Of a stretch of 64,000 nt of DNA, positions 43,328 to 54,585 are shown one piece after another. The stretch lies in assembly GCA_024114885.1 (NCBI GenBank), contig CP099426.1, positions 1,178,001 to 1,242,000 of the forward strand. Reading direction: 5' to 3'. The stretch is from Septoria linicola (lineage: Eukaryota; Ascomycota; Dothideomycetes; Mycosphaerellales; Mycosphaerellaceae). The position numbers and the translations under genes were made by a program. The notes beneath the pieces were generated by a model. That model was not told the DNA's origin and made no database searches. It saw nothing but the letters and a program-made list of their open reading frames with translations. Position 1 is the first letter of the stretch, and each line of letters opens with the position of its first letter.

Positions 43328-44551
43328 ATGGCGGTATCCTCAGGTGGCGCTGCGGGCATTGGGATTGGATGTCTCATTGCTGGTGTCTTGATTTGCGGAC
43401 TGGCCTTCTACGTTTTGGGGCCTCGAAGACATCTTTGGCGGCGGAAGAAGTCTGGTATCGATGAAGATGGGAACCTTGAAGAGTCCATCATTGGAGAGAA
43501 AACGCGCGGTGGCACTCATCATATCGACGGAGGTTGCGTAGTGCCCACACCATCAGCAGAAGGACAAGCTTCTCATTCTCGTTCTGGGTCCGACTCTTCT
43601 GTCTCCACAGCCACAATTGGCACGATCGAGTTCATCGATCACGAAGTCCGAGAAGAATTCCACTGCCTCAACGTCGCCATCAAAGGCCATGCAGAACTCT
43701 ACTACAATCTTCGCCCGATCGAAGAGCCGAATCATAAGAATGCTTCGTGCGACACTAACATCGCCACCCTCACTGATCTCCTTGGACCAGCAGCGCCCCT
43801 TGACGGCATAGCAATGGACTGCCTGCTTCAAGAACCTGCCACGCGACACGATAGCATACGACTCCTGCTCGCGTGGGTCGTGTTCCGCTTCACACAACTC
43901 GACGCTCCAATGGAAAAGACCCTTCTTCCACCTGAGCTGGTCAAATGCGCACAAGCGATGTCGAGGTCTGCTGCGATGGTGGACGAAGCGGCCGCGAGGA
44001 GAAGATCCGAAGTGAGGCGAAAACCTTTACCACTCAACTCGAATCCCGGCGTTGGCGCGAGTAATCGCAAAAGTGAAGGCTCGTCGGAGCAGGACGAGAG
44101 GCTGAGTTTCGCCAAATGGAGAGAAATGTCAGGCAAGTTGTTTGAGCCAATTTACGGAGCCGGTAAAGTCAAGGTCGGCGATGCGAGGTTGAAGAACATC
44201 GATGAAATGGTGACGACACTCGTGTGTCTGCTGCAACCTTATGTGGCCAAAGGGTATGGTGGAGCACGAGTGCGAGATCTGGAGAATGTTGTCAAAGCCG
44301 CTGCTGGGTTTGGGTACAAGCTTTTCACACAGAGAACGGAGTGGGAGTTTGCATGGTCGACACTGATGTCAGACGAGCTTGTCGTGTATCCAGCTCTGGT
44401 GAAGGTTGGAGATGACCGTGGTCACAAGCTGCGTCAGTCAATTGTACTGTCGTGGGAAGAAACTGTGAAGTTAAATGAGCCGGTTTTAGATGCTGTGCAG
44501 AAACGTGCTTCAGATCTGCGCACGATAGCAGAGCATGTAGCCGAGCAGTAG
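43328..44551 (+). CDS. single-pass membrane protein, hypothetical
   Basis: A 407-aa frame without introns. Residues 10-31 form a Gly/Ile/Leu-rich transmembrane helix followed by a basic stop-transfer cluster (RRHLWRRKK), so the short N-terminus is probably outside and the long remainder cytosolic. The cytosolic part begins with a Ser-rich disordered segment and continues into a mostly helical region (about 100-400) that has conserved-looking blocks such as ARHDSIRLLLAWVVFRF-like and LLQPYVAKGYG. I do not recognise the family; comparable Skg6-type and other fungal one-helix proteins have such N-termini. The gene ends 120 bases before the convergent PPG1. Confidence 0.65.
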   Translation: MAVSSGGAAGIGIGCLIAGVLICGLAFYVLGPRRHLWRRKKSGIDEDGNLEESIIGEKTRGGTHHIDGGCVVPTPSAEGQASHSRSGSDSSVSTATIGTIEFIDHEVREEFHCLNVAIKGHAELYYNLRPIEEPNHKNASCDTNIATLTDLLGPAAPLDGIAMDCLLQEPATRHDSIRLLLAWVVFRFTQLDAPMEKTLLPPELVKCAQAMSRSAAMVDEAAARRRSEVRRKPLPLNSNPGVGASNRKSEGSSEQDERLSFAKWREMSGKLFEPIYGAGKVKVGDARLKNIDEMVTTLVCLLQPYVAKGYGGARVRDLENVVKAAAGFGYKLFTQRTEWEFAWSTLMSDELVVYPALVKVGDDRGHKLRQSIVLSWEETVKLNEPVLDAVQKRASDLRTIAEHVAEQ

Positions 44552-44674
44552 CGAATAGATGAAGGTGAAGCTGTTATGCAGTATACGTACTAGAACGCCT
44601 TGCCAAATGCACATTGGTATCTTTGCAATGCACCCCATGCCGAAGTCCTGAACGCCGTTGTCGCTGTCTATCGT

Positions 44675-45794
44675 CTAGAGGAAGTAGTCTCTGACGGGGT
44701 CGTTGCCCGCATGCTGTTGCTGATTCTGTTGCTCCACTCTATGTGCCTCGTTCTCAGGCGCAGCGTCGAACACGTTCCATTTGCGCTCGCCGCCTGGGCC
44801 GACTTCGAGTACTGACGCCAGATTGCCGCATCGGTAGCAGTAGTTCGGTGCGCTCCAGACGGTAGATAGTCGGTCGTCGAACATAACCATGTAGCCTTCG
44901 TTACAAAGCTGATGCGCACGCAGGATGTGATTCATGCTGTTCACTTCCAAAAACTTCTTAACCACTTGCGCGCCGAATGTATATCCTGCTCCTCGTGGAC
45001 TCAAGCTGAACTCATCTCGTTCACCATCAGGATCCGACCACACCAGGTCGGCCATGGGACCCTCATGGGGAATCTCTCGGAATCGATCGATGATCTTGAT
45101 CTGGTCAATGCTGTGAATGCTCGGACTCAAGCCGCCGTGGACGCAGAAGATTTTGTCGTCGATGACACAGGACAGGCTGAGGTAGTCGAACATGTCGGTG
45201 AAATAGTGCCATACTGCAGGATTGCCGTACTTTCGACTGCACTCGGTGTAGAAGCCGTAGGACTGCGTGACGCCTCTACTCTCGTGGTTGCCGCGGATTA
45301 AGTGCACTCGTTGCGGGTATCGCAGCTTCAAGCAGACAAGCAGAGAAATGGTTTCGATGCTGAAGAGCCCTCGATCGACGTAGTCACCTGTTCGCCCTTT
45401 CTGTTAGATGTTTCTCGCGCTCCTGCCGACTCTCGCTATCCACATGGCAGGAGCGGAAGTGGTCGCGTGACTGACGTACCGAGAAAGAGGTAGTTTGTGT
45501 CGGGACAGTATCCGCCAATTTTGAAGATCTCAATCATGTCGAAGAACTGCCCGTGGATGTCTCCCACCACAGTGACGGGTGCCTGCACGTGGACGACATT
45601 GCTCTCCTTCATCAACAGCTCCTTGGCTTTGGCGCATATTGCTTCAATGACCGAGTCGGCGAGCAGCTCCTTCTTGTACAGGCGACTGATGCATTCGTCG
45701 AGATCAACGCTGGCTGTGGAGCAGTGTTAGATATGGGGGGGGCGCATGTGTGAGGGAACAGGCAATCGCGGCGCATACCAGGCAGACCAGGCAT
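44675..45794 (-). CDS. ppg1: serine/threonine protein phosphatase PPG1 (PP2A-like catalytic subunit)
   Basis: Three exons: 45779-45794 (16 nt), 45480-45713 and 44675-45387; 320 aa. Metal-binding PPP motifs are complete: GDIHGQ (56-61), GDYVDRG (84-90), RGNHE (115-119), and a C-terminal DYFL, the carboxymethylated tail of PP2A-type enzymes. The segment GERDEFSLSPRGAGYTFG and RAHQLCNEGY match PPG1 rather than PP4 or PP6. In yeast PPG1 acts in glycogen accumulation and with the Far complex. The first exon MPGLP is short and its intron (GTATGC...CCACAG) holds a run of eight G at 45735-45742. The C-terminal Gln/Asn-rich insert before DYFL is characteristic of PPG1. Confidence 0.93.
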
Positions 45795-46528
45795 GGCAGT
45801 GCGCGGTGACCACGAGGGGATTGAGTCCGCAAGTGGGTGGAGGACGAGAGCGATGGAGCTCAGGCGGCTCGGGGAAGGTGTGTCTTAGGAGGGACTGGCT
45901 TCATACGGCAGGAAGCTGGCAGCCAACATCGTCGTTCAACGCATCGAGAAAGCCCGCGTGCTGGAAGCGCGGGTGAAGGTACAACAGATACAAGATGGTG
46001 AATCCAAGCAGTGTCGCGGACCTGCATCCTTGGACTTGACCATCTTCGGTAGAACTAGAGATGTGCACCTTAAAGTCAAATAGTCGTGGTCGAATCGTTG
46101 GCCCGATTCTTCTGTTTGTTGTGGTCCAGACGTTGGATGATTTGATTCTCACTCTTTGGACACCACCAAAGCGTGAAAGCATTCCTGGACTTGCGGCCCG
46201 ATCTGGACAACCCGTGAGATGTCGCTGTACTAATCATAACGCCCGCTAGCTATCTGCTAGACATTTGCTTGTCGTATCCCTGTGGAACGAGGCAACGGCC
46301 TGGCAAACATCAAGCGGCAACAACAGCATCAACTCTCTCTAGTCTTCACTCAAGGCAAACAACTCTCCAATTACCCCCTTACACCTTCGAGACTGTCACG
46401 CATCTCGTACTTCTGTTTCAGCATTTCTCTGCGACGCTGCGCCTCAGGCGCCTTCAGCTTCACTGTCTCTCCGAATTCCTAGTTCGAGAACTTCCCTGTC
46501 TGAGAACAGAGTTCCTTCGATCGAGAAT
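45795..46528. other. intergenic between divergent genes
   Basis: No supported gene; contains the PPG1 and low-complexity protein promoters. Confidence 0.5.
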
Positions 46529-48225
46529 ATGTACGCCAATGCGGCACCTTTTCAGCCAACAGGCCACCGGCATTCAGCTTCATACAGCGGGTATGTCCTA
46601 CCATTTGATCGCCTCCGCTCTGAGAATGCTCGGCTGACATCTCTAGTGGACCACCTCCAGCAAAGAAAGCCAAAGGCAATCCTGTCATAACAAGATATCC
46701 TCCACCTCCGGGTTACAGACCACCAATCCATTCCGCTCAACTAAGCACATACGGACAGCTACCTTCGTTTGGTCACAACTATGGCCAGCCGGCTTACTCA
46801 GGCTCTCAGCCACAAACCTACATGAACGTGGCCGCCCCTAGCTATACTCCCCACTCGACGTTGCAACCGGACCTTGCACCTCAAAGCACCTACGTAGCAG
46901 CACAGAACTTCGCTCCGACGCAATGGCCACCTTCCGGATCAGCCACGAACCATGCACGCCATCAGTCCGTTCCCGCAATACCGACTATCATTCTTGACGG
47001 CAATGGTGACCCTTTGCCACCTTGTGCCGTGAATGAGAGCTACAGTGAAACACTGGAACATAGCTTTGATGAAGAGTGCTGCTATGCGCGATATCCTGAG
47101 CTAATCGAGCCGTCTTTGAGCCTTGGCACAGTCGTTTGGAAGGCACCAACAGCGGCAGAGACGGCGCTTCCTTCAACGTTTGAAGCACGATTAGAAGCAG
47201 TTGCACCCCTCGGCTTTGCGGGACTGAAGGGCAAAGGTGTTTCTGCAATTTGCAATGGCGAGGAAGCACTTCTCAGTGTTCGACAGACGGAAGCATGGCT
47301 TGAGCTCAAAGACAGCCTCATCTTTAAGGAGTTTCCCAAAGTGTGCAAAAAGCTGATCAGTCTTTCGGAACTACTCGCCGACTACAGGAGTCGATTCGAT
47401 TCGCAATGGGCAGCCGGCCCACGCTCTCCCACACCCGGTTTGACACGAGAGCCCACGCCTGCACGATCAGACTCCAGGGCTAGCAATCACAGCCAGCGTG
47501 TGGAACTTGACCAGCAAGAGGGAGCTATTAGGCAGAGTACAGAGCGCGGTCCAGCCTTCGGTGGTCAGCTTAACGTGCTGGACGATTTAGAGGCCGCGCT
47601 TCGCTCAGGTTCCAGGCCTCCTTCCGTGTCACACTATCGCGCAGGATCTGTAACACATTCGCGAGCTGGATCGATTACTCATTCTCGCGCTGGGTCTGTC
47701 ACTCATTCGCGACCAGGGTCTGTCCACGGCCACCATCGTAGACACTCATCAACGACGAACTTCACACGCCCGAAACCATTACCCGTTGTCAGAGATTCGG
47801 CGCAGGAGGATATACTCGCTGCTTTAGGCGTCACTGGCTCACCCCAGATGGTATACCAGACGCCGGGGCCGGCATTCGGTCCTGCTCCTACTAGCACCAA
47901 TGGCTCGCGAGGTCGGCATAGCCGCGAGAGCTCTGTTGCTAGCAGTCGTTCGTCGCACCACACACAGCAGCCAGCCATTCTCGAGGAGCCAGATGCGGTA
48001 GACGCGGTTATTGATCGTCTGACGCGCGGCCACGCCACCGCTACTTTACACCCAATCGAAGACGATCGAGAACCTGACGACAATGCTACGCCCAAGCCAC
48101 AGCGCTGGCAGCGAGATAATATGCGCAAGCGAAGTTATGCGGACTCTCAAGCTGGTGCACAGCAGGAAGATGACGAAACACCCAAGCGTCCTAGAGCATC
48201 TCGACCTGAATACAATGCAAGGTAG
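46529..48225 (+). CDS. low-complexity Ser/Pro/Arg-rich protein with His-Ser-Arg-Ala-Gly-Ser repeats
   Basis: Two exons, 46529-46590 and 46647-48225, with a 56-nt intron (GTATGT...CTCTAG); 546 aa. The N-terminal 120 residues are Pro/Tyr/Gln-rich with a nuclear-type KKAKG motif. A central globular segment (about 150-290) has blocks such as DEECCYARYPELIEPSLSLG and LKGKGVSAICNGEEA that look conserved. The C-terminal half is disordered and includes four near-identical HSR(A/P)GS units (around 47637-47730) and an end rich in Lys/Arg. I do not recognise it. The layout suggests a nuclear regulatory or chromatin-associated protein (inference only). The frame could continue past the stop through an unrecognised intron at GTAGGA (48222). 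Confidence 0.7.
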
Positions 48226-48623
48226 GATGTGCCACGGATCAGATACAAGATCTTCAAGAAAGCTGGTAAGCCTGGTCACCGGAAGTTATCCATTTTCAAG
48301 AAGCCAGCGAGGCCGCTTCCGCCCACTCGAGCTCGTTCACTTTCCGATAGTGTGCTGAGGCGCAAGTGGGATGAAGCACAAGAATGGAGATGTGATCCAT
48401 ATCTGCTACATGCGCGACAAATCAAGGACTACAGTGTTGAGGCTAATGCACGAAACCCCATTATTGTTCTGCATGACGAGTGTCTCAAACCGGGCAAAGT
48501 CGCAATGGCGCGACACAGCTGGGTTGGTAGAAGATGGCATTCGCCTTTCTGATCCGTGCACTGATATCTGTGCCGCCTAGCGCATATTAATGAGGCACGT
48601 TATCAGTTCGCTACGCATTCATC
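48226..48623. other. intergenic between convergent genes
   Basis: A 107-codon basic frame (48229-48552) begins with GTG directly behind the previous stop; it might be a further exon of that gene, but I find no good acceptor. Confidence 0.35.
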
Positions 48624-50054
48624 CTACCCTACTTGCAATTCCGGCATGTCCTGCGACAAGAGCCTCGCAGTCTCCTCCTGATCAGCTATGATTTTGTTCT
48701 GCGCCTCAAGATGTCTAGTACTGCTGACAGCATCCTCGACAGCCACATCTTCCTGCTGCTCTGTTTGACCACTTCGAGACTCATCGGCCAGCGCACCGCA
48801 AACAGCCATTCTTCGATCTCTGTAGTCCCTCCTCAACCACTCCCAAATCTCCCGCTCCGCACAAGTCGCCACTCCACCAGAAGTCCCTGATTGTGCATTA
48901 ATGTCGCTACAGTCTGGCGGCGCAGCTTGCTGCTGCTCATCGCCATTCGAGAACACGACATACTTCGCTTCCTCGATCACGTTCTTCGCATCCCAGATTT
49001 CATCGAAAGAGTCCAAATAAGCCGAATGATCCATTTGCTTGAACTCAGACGTCCGGAGTAGAAAGTCTCGATGAGGCAAGAACGTCGCTTCGTCGAAGAA
49101 TTTGTTGAGAACAGTCATGAATGTTGGTGGAAGTGAGGATTGTTGTTGTTGTTCAATTTCCAGATTGATCCCGTCTGGGTCTGCCGAGAAATGGGAGACG
49201 AGACGTTCAAATGTGAGGGCGTCGGGTTGTATCAAGAGGAGTAGATCTGAGAGGGAGGTGGGATTGGCGATGTCCCAATATGCTCGTGGCATGGCGATTG
49301 CCGCTTCAGAGAACTGGAAGATATCGTCTAACGGTTTGAGCAAGGTGGATGGGATCGAAGTATCGACATATGCGACGCGGGAGAATTGTGTTTGGTTAAA
49401 GGGTAGGAGTTTGCCATATTCGCTCATCAGCACCGAATTGCCGCTTGTCAGAATCGAGGAAGGTATGGGAACAGGTTGGAGGACAGCGCCGTATTCTTGC
49501 TCTGCGCGTTTGAGTAGCCGCGCGACGGAGTCTTCGAGTGGAGCGTCTGCAGAAGTCCAGAGAGAAGGATATGAGAGGAGACGTGTGGGTTTGGAGTTGG
49601 CGCCTTGGAGGCTGCGGAGGTGGACTACGGCTGAGCAGAGGGAGGCGGAATCGTGCGCGAAGAAGTTGTAGGCGAAGTGAGCCCAGGCCGGGTCGGTCGT
49701 CGCAGGGACAGAGGGTGGACCCGTTGCTGTGCTGGAACTGTGCGTGAACGCGTAGATGTTGTATCGGAAGTTCTCTATTCTTTGTTGGAGGTTGTCATGG
49801 AATAGGCAGATGAGGACGATCAGCGCAATGGCCAACGCGATACGCTCGTGGAACTTGCTCCATCTTGACCAGGAACGTTTGTTGCTACTGCTCCAGTTCA
49901 GGCCGTCTGCGTACGAGTGGCTCGATCGCCATTTCGAGCTGTCGAGAGCCGGATACGTGCCATATCGACCTGCACCGCTAACACCGCGGGATCCTCGTAC
50001 TGGAGACGGCAGCCAGTCCTTGCCGAGAGATTTGGTTGTGTAGAAAGATGACAT
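48624..50054 (-). CDS. GNT1-like type II glycosyltransferase (GT8-related)
   Basis: Single exon, 476 aa from the chosen ATG (42 further upstream codons are open but unlike the family). A short cytosolic basic N-terminus is followed by one transmembrane helix (about 70-88), a stem, and a luminal catalytic domain, the layout of Golgi glycosyltransferases. The core RVAYVDTS.. followed by PLDDIF and AMPRAYW matches fungal N-acetylglucosaminyltransferase GNT1-like proteins, where a YLDSD-type DxD motif binds the metal-sugar nucleotide. Here that motif reads Asp231-Thr-Ser, so the second Asp is missing. The C-terminal 120 residues are Glu/Gln-rich. Activity is therefore uncertain. It lies 118 bases downstream of a membrane protein gene on the same strand. 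Confidence 0.8.
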   Translation of the reverse strand: MSSFYTTKSLGKDWLPSPVRGSRGVSGAGRYGTYPALDSSKWRSSHSYADGLNWSSSNKRSWSRWSKFHERIALAIALIVLICLFHDNLQQRIENFRYNIYAFTHSSSTATGPPSVPATTDPAWAHFAYNFFAHDSASLCSAVVHLRSLQGANSKPTRLLSYPSLWTSADAPLEDSVARLLKRAEQEYGAVLQPVPIPSSILTSGNSVLMSEYGKLLPFNQTQFSRVAYVDTSIPSTLLKPLDDIFQFSEAAIAMPRAYWDIANPTSLSDLLLLIQPDALTFERLVSHFSADPDGINLEIEQQQQSSLPPTFMTVLNKFFDEATFLPHRDFLLRTSEFKQMDHSAYLDSFDEIWDAKNVIEEAKYVVFSNGDEQQQAAPPDCSDINAQSGTSGGVATCAEREIWEWLRRDYRDRRMAVCGALADESRSGQTEQQEDVAVEDAVSSTRHLEAQNKIIADQEETARLLSQDMPELQVG

Positions 50055-50172
50055 TGTGATGACAATGAGACTGACTAGCTGATAGGAAGTACTCTTAATC
50101 ACGGCCCGCGTCGCGTGGTAGCTTCTTGCAAGGAGGTCATTCTCGGTATGTGGAATGCGACATTCTCGCTTC

Positions 50173-50850
50173 TCAAACATGCAGGCTGTGGACGTTGGAA
50201 CGAATTGTGAAGTCCCTGGATAAAGCAGCTTCTGGGACTAAACGGCCATTTCTCAGTGCGATGCGAGTAGTGCACTTACTCGTACCGTTCTTGATCGTTC
50301 GCTTGAACTCTTTAGTGCTGCGCAAGAATGCTTTCCAGTCATCCTCGACGGAGTACTCTTCCACATCGTACAGCCGTCTCTTGTGATAGATCTGGCTCGT
50401 CATCACAGCGCCAAGAAGGATCCCAATATAAGTTGCAAGCACTACGATGGACAGCGTGAAAGGCCTGGCCGATTGAGGGAGTCTTGAACGACAAGTAGCA
50501 GAGGCGACCACGAGGGAGACGGCACCAGTGGCCATCGCTGCGTATAGTGTGGTGTGTCTCCTACGATGCTTGATGATCCAAAGAGACATATAAAGTGCTG
50601 CAGCCTTGACGAACCAGAGCAACACCCACAGAGCGACGTAAGATGCGCCAAGGATAACATCGCTGGATGCTGTGAGCCACTGATTCTGCAGATCTGCGAG
50701 CAGCCATACGGTTCAAGACATCCACGGGCCATAAAAGCAGATCAGAGGAATGGCCATCATATTGGCAGAGAAGATCTCACGCTGAGTAAAGTGGAACCAG
50801 ATGGGCGTTCGAGTGTGAGTCTGCAAGACTTTGAGCTTTCCAGTGTACAT
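50173..50850 (-). CDS. small multi-pass membrane protein, hypothetical
   Basis: Modelled as two exons, 50781-50850 and 50173-50693, with an 87-nt intron (GTGAGA...CGCAG); 196 aa. Without the intron an in-frame TGA at 50713 would split the gene; with it, the frame joins smoothly as WFHFTQ/HLQNQW. At least three hydrophobic helices are visible (about 32-55, 68-88, 100-120), followed by a charged tail containing EEYSVEDDWKAFLRSTKEF. No family recognised. The 3' end is uncertain, because a GTAAGT donor and TTTAG acceptor could remove 42 bases near 50230-50280. The N-terminus may extend upstream, where the frame remains open to 50964. Confidence 0.45.
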
Positions 50851-51520
50851 GTTATGACTGCCATGTAGCTGTACGCTACAGTGGCAGGCATGATAGAAGT
50901 TGTTTGCTGGCGATGGTGGGACAAGATGTCCATTGCGTAGTGAACACCGTAGAACGTGATGCACTTGTCAAGATTTAAATGCCGTGACCGGCTATCGCGA
51001 GGGTCACACAGTTCTCCCGTTGAGGATGGCACTGGCGAGCACAACATTTGTTTGCTTGTGTCCTTGCGCTACCAGGAAAGGTTGTATGGCAGGGACGTTT
51101 GACTCAGTGGTCAAAATGGAAGTCACGCAGGCTCGTCGTGCACGCATCGCTCAAGTGAATGCCTACTCCCGAGATCGTAATTTGACAACTGGAGCTTGAG
51201 ACTTGGCCACATCGCAGAACGAGGTTTACAAATTAAAGTTTGTTGATTCTGGGTATCTCTCAATGTACAGACCTCCAACGGCCCAACGCCGAACGCTATG
51301 CAAGAAGCCGAGCTGATGGCATTTCGCCAATCTGTGGCGTGTATTCATCCCACGGAAAGCGCCAGCCTCTGCCAGACTGCGCATACTCATCTCGGCGCAT
51401 CCAACCAGAATACGATATCGATTCTGAACAGCCATCGCCAGAGCAGGCCATTTCTTAGTGGGAGCACGAAGACGGAGCACCGATCCCAGAAGTACGTATT
51501 CTAGGCAGTTGTGAATCGCC
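50851..51520. other. intergenic
   Basis: 670 bases; no supported gene. Contains the CAX gene 3' flank. Confidence 0.4.
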
Positions 51521-53377
51521 TCAACCAGCGACTTCTCCCTTTGCTGGGTAGAACCATGCACTGATTGCAATGATCAGATACGTGATCATAAGCAGAACGC
51601 CTTCCAACCAGTGCGACTTTCCGTCGTTGATCAAGTAGTTGACGAGCCAGATGGACAAGACCAGAATGACCACGAGAAATCCGTCGAAGTCGAGATTCAA
51701 CACTGCTGGTGCGCCATCCACAATCACGCTCTGACCAACACCAAACCAGCTGAGAAGGACCATGACAGGCAGCACCAGCAGCGCAATCTGCAATGAAGAC
51801 CCAACAGCAACACCGATAGACAAGTCCATCTTGTCCTTGATGGCGACAGTGACGGCAGTAGCGTGCTCGGCAGCATTACCCACGATTGGAAGCAGGATCA
51901 AGCCGATGAATTCCTGGGAAACCTTTTGGCCGACTTCAGTGATGGCACTGACCATGTATTCGGCGCAAAGAGCGATGAATACAGTCGAGATGGCGAGTGT
52001 GATCAAAGCACCCAAGATCGACAGGGACGGAGTCTCCTCTTCTTCATCTGCGTCGTGGACCAGGTTCTCCTGATTGACCCGACCGCCAGCAGAAGCGGCG
52101 CCTGGTGCAGCGCCGACGAATGCCATTGCTTTGTTGGCATCTCCTGCATCCTTCTTGCCAGAGGATCGTTTGGGAGTCTTCTTCGAGGGCTCGTTGTACA
52201 TGTCAACGTGCGTCTTGAGCTGGAAGAGAAGGTAACATCCGTAGACAACCAAAAGCAAGACCGAAGTACCTCGCGAGGTAGGTGTGACCCCGGTGTCGAC
52301 GTCTGCGAAGATTTGGAAAGCCGTGGGGATGATCAATGATCCAATAGCAAGCGCCAGTAACGAAGCAGCGGTCTGTGCCACAGTAATGTTGAAGTGCTGC
52401 TCAGGTCTGTTGATGCCGCCGAGGAAGAAACACATGCCTAGAACTAGAAGCAAGTTGGAGAGCATACTGCCGATGAGTGATGTCTGCACAATCAATACTT
52501 TTCCCTGGATCAATGCGATAATGCTAACGATCAATTCGACAGCATTACCAAATGTGGCATTCAGTAGACCTCCAAGGACTTCGCCGATGTACATCGCCAA
52601 CTCCTCTGTGGCGAAGGACAACAAAGCCGCAAGAGGGATGATGGCGACGAAGTTGATGACGAAAATGACGACGGCGTCGTTGTAGACATTGAGGTCCAAA
52701 GCGTATCTCAAAGCAATGCCAATCGGTACGAATATGAGCAGAATGTTGATCCAAGAGCCGAAGACAGCCTTGAATTGGCTCATGAACGATAGCTTCGGGC
52801 GCTTCTTTTTGGTCTTCGATGACTTTTCGGTGCTGGATCTGGAGAGTTCTTCGTCCTGTTCGTCCTTTCGCTTGCCGAAGGGCAGGAACGCCCGCAACTT
52901 CCGCTTTCGTGGTTTTCCATCTGTGCTTGATGGGCCAGCGGACTCTGCTATCGTGCTCGATTGCACCGTATCTGTTTGTCCGGAATGTGCCTTTTCGGAC
53001 TCTCGGCTGTTCTCGAACGACTCCACGCCTCCTCTAGACTGACCTGCATATCCGTCGTCCTGTGGGAAGGTGTTGTGATGGTGAGGATGTTGTGCCAGGC
53101 CCGCATCTATCGACTTTCCATGTGCATCGATTGGTGATGATTCAGGCGCACTTCGAATCTGACGCAATCCGTTCTCTTCGTCCACTCCAGTGCGTATTGG
53201 ACGATTCATTCGTTGGAAGGGATTGTACGTTTTGGTCTCCTCACCGGGATCGTTGTACCAGGCGTGCTTCCGCGCATTGTGCTTGATCTTATCTGCGCGC
53301 CACATTGTGCGTTAGTACACCACCTACTTCCGTGTGCATCGTAACAGTGACGTGAAGAGATTGACGGACGTACGCAT
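51521..53377 (-). CDS. vcx1: vacuolar Ca2+/H+ exchanger (CAX family)
   Basis: Two coding exons: 53374-53377 (ATGC) and 51521-53292, 591 aa, with an 81-nt intron (GTACGT...TACTAAC...GCGCAG). The ATG at 53305 that opens the long frame lies between the perfect TACTAAC branch point and the acceptor, so it is intronic; splicing gives MHKIKHNARKH. The N-terminal 180 residues are hydrophilic and basic. About eleven membrane helices follow in two halves with the CAX motifs GNAVELIVSIIALIQGK (c-1) and GNAAEHATAVTVAIKDK (c-2), divided by an acidic loop (DADEEEE). The protein uses the vacuolar proton gradient to store Ca2+. Function in Ca2+ tolerance is expected from homologues. Confidence 0.95.
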
Positions 53378-54585
53378 GGTGTGTGGTAAGAGAAGTGGAG
53401 TCGTCTACACAGCCTCCTTGTGTGATGATTAACTCGGCAATGCGCTTGGTCGCAGATGTGTGGCTACCCCGGTCGACGTGATAAAAGTCGATGGTACACG
53501 CGTGGTAAAGCTGCTGCGCCTGGTCGGGAGAGGGATCATGCAAGTAAGCTCGAAGCAATCGTCGAGAGCTTCGTCGGTGTGGTGAGGCGTCGTGGAGGTC
53601 GCAAATGGCAAGAGCGAATTCAATGAAACGGCGCGCTCCTCTTATGAAGCGGCCACTTGATCGTCGCGTCTCTCGGAGGCGGGAAATTAGTGCTATGGCT
53701 GTGCAGTGGCGCTCACGCAGTGTTCTTTCGTCATTCAAGCGCTGTTCGTCCTGTTATCCGGCAGTTGGCAGTCGATCAGACCGCGTACGTGGGTGTGATG
53801 CGCTGGTCGCTCTTCATTTTGCGAAGTGCAGTGTGTCTGAACAGCGAAAAGCAACGTACAAACCTGTCCTCGCCCACGTCACGATGCTGAATGAGGCGTT
53901 GACGCACGCCAGCGCAGGTCTTCCTTGATTTGCTCCATCTTCCTTGCTTGCTGCACGAATCGCTATGGCGATCACAGGAAATCTTGCATAGTGTACACAG
54001 CTGCAAAGCACTCTCACGGATCATGCAGTGAAAAGTAAGCTCTTTCCTGTGATATTGGCGGGCGCGACAAGCACCGAATCCATGGCATTTTCGTTTCTTG
54101 TCACTCTTGGCTCTTGGTCATGCGTCATGGAATGGTGCATTCGAAAACCATGGCGCAGCATGTCCGATAAATCTGCTCAGTCTGACTGCTGATGTATACG
54201 TATGCGTATAAGCCATAAAACGATGGCGTTTTGTGGAAGACTTTACGTGGGCGAAAGATGAGATGCCCAGCATGCGAACTGATGGTCACAAAACAAGCAC
54301 ATCAAGTCTCTGGACAGACTGAGAAGGTGAAGCATCCATTCCAAGGACTGGGTGGGCCACACCATTACCAGAGTCAATGTGGTTCAAGTCTCTCATATAT
54401 GCTTCCAACGAGCCCTGTACCGACACTCACACAGCCTGCCTAGCTCTACATGTCGACCTCGTATATATGTTACACTGTCCGCAGTTGGACAACTCCGGCG
54501 CTAATCTCGTCAAATGAATTCCCAAATCTTGCTATTTTCATGTACATCGTGTTCGCGTCTCTAATGCTGCCCGGTAGTGTTGGTT
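53378..54585. other. intergenic
   Basis: 1.2 kb. Long frames on the minus strand (53429-53738) overlap the probable CAX leader and are not family-like. No supported gene. Confidence 0.45.

Noticed and set aside
43234..43343. Introns that would fuse the 130-aa and 407-aa proteins
   Set aside because: All GT-AG choices tested either change the frame or leave TAG/TAA inside.
45735..45742. Run of eight G in a PPG1 intron as a possible frameshift or quadruplex site
   Set aside because: A single run inside an intron cannot form a quadruplex alone and does not affect the coding frame.
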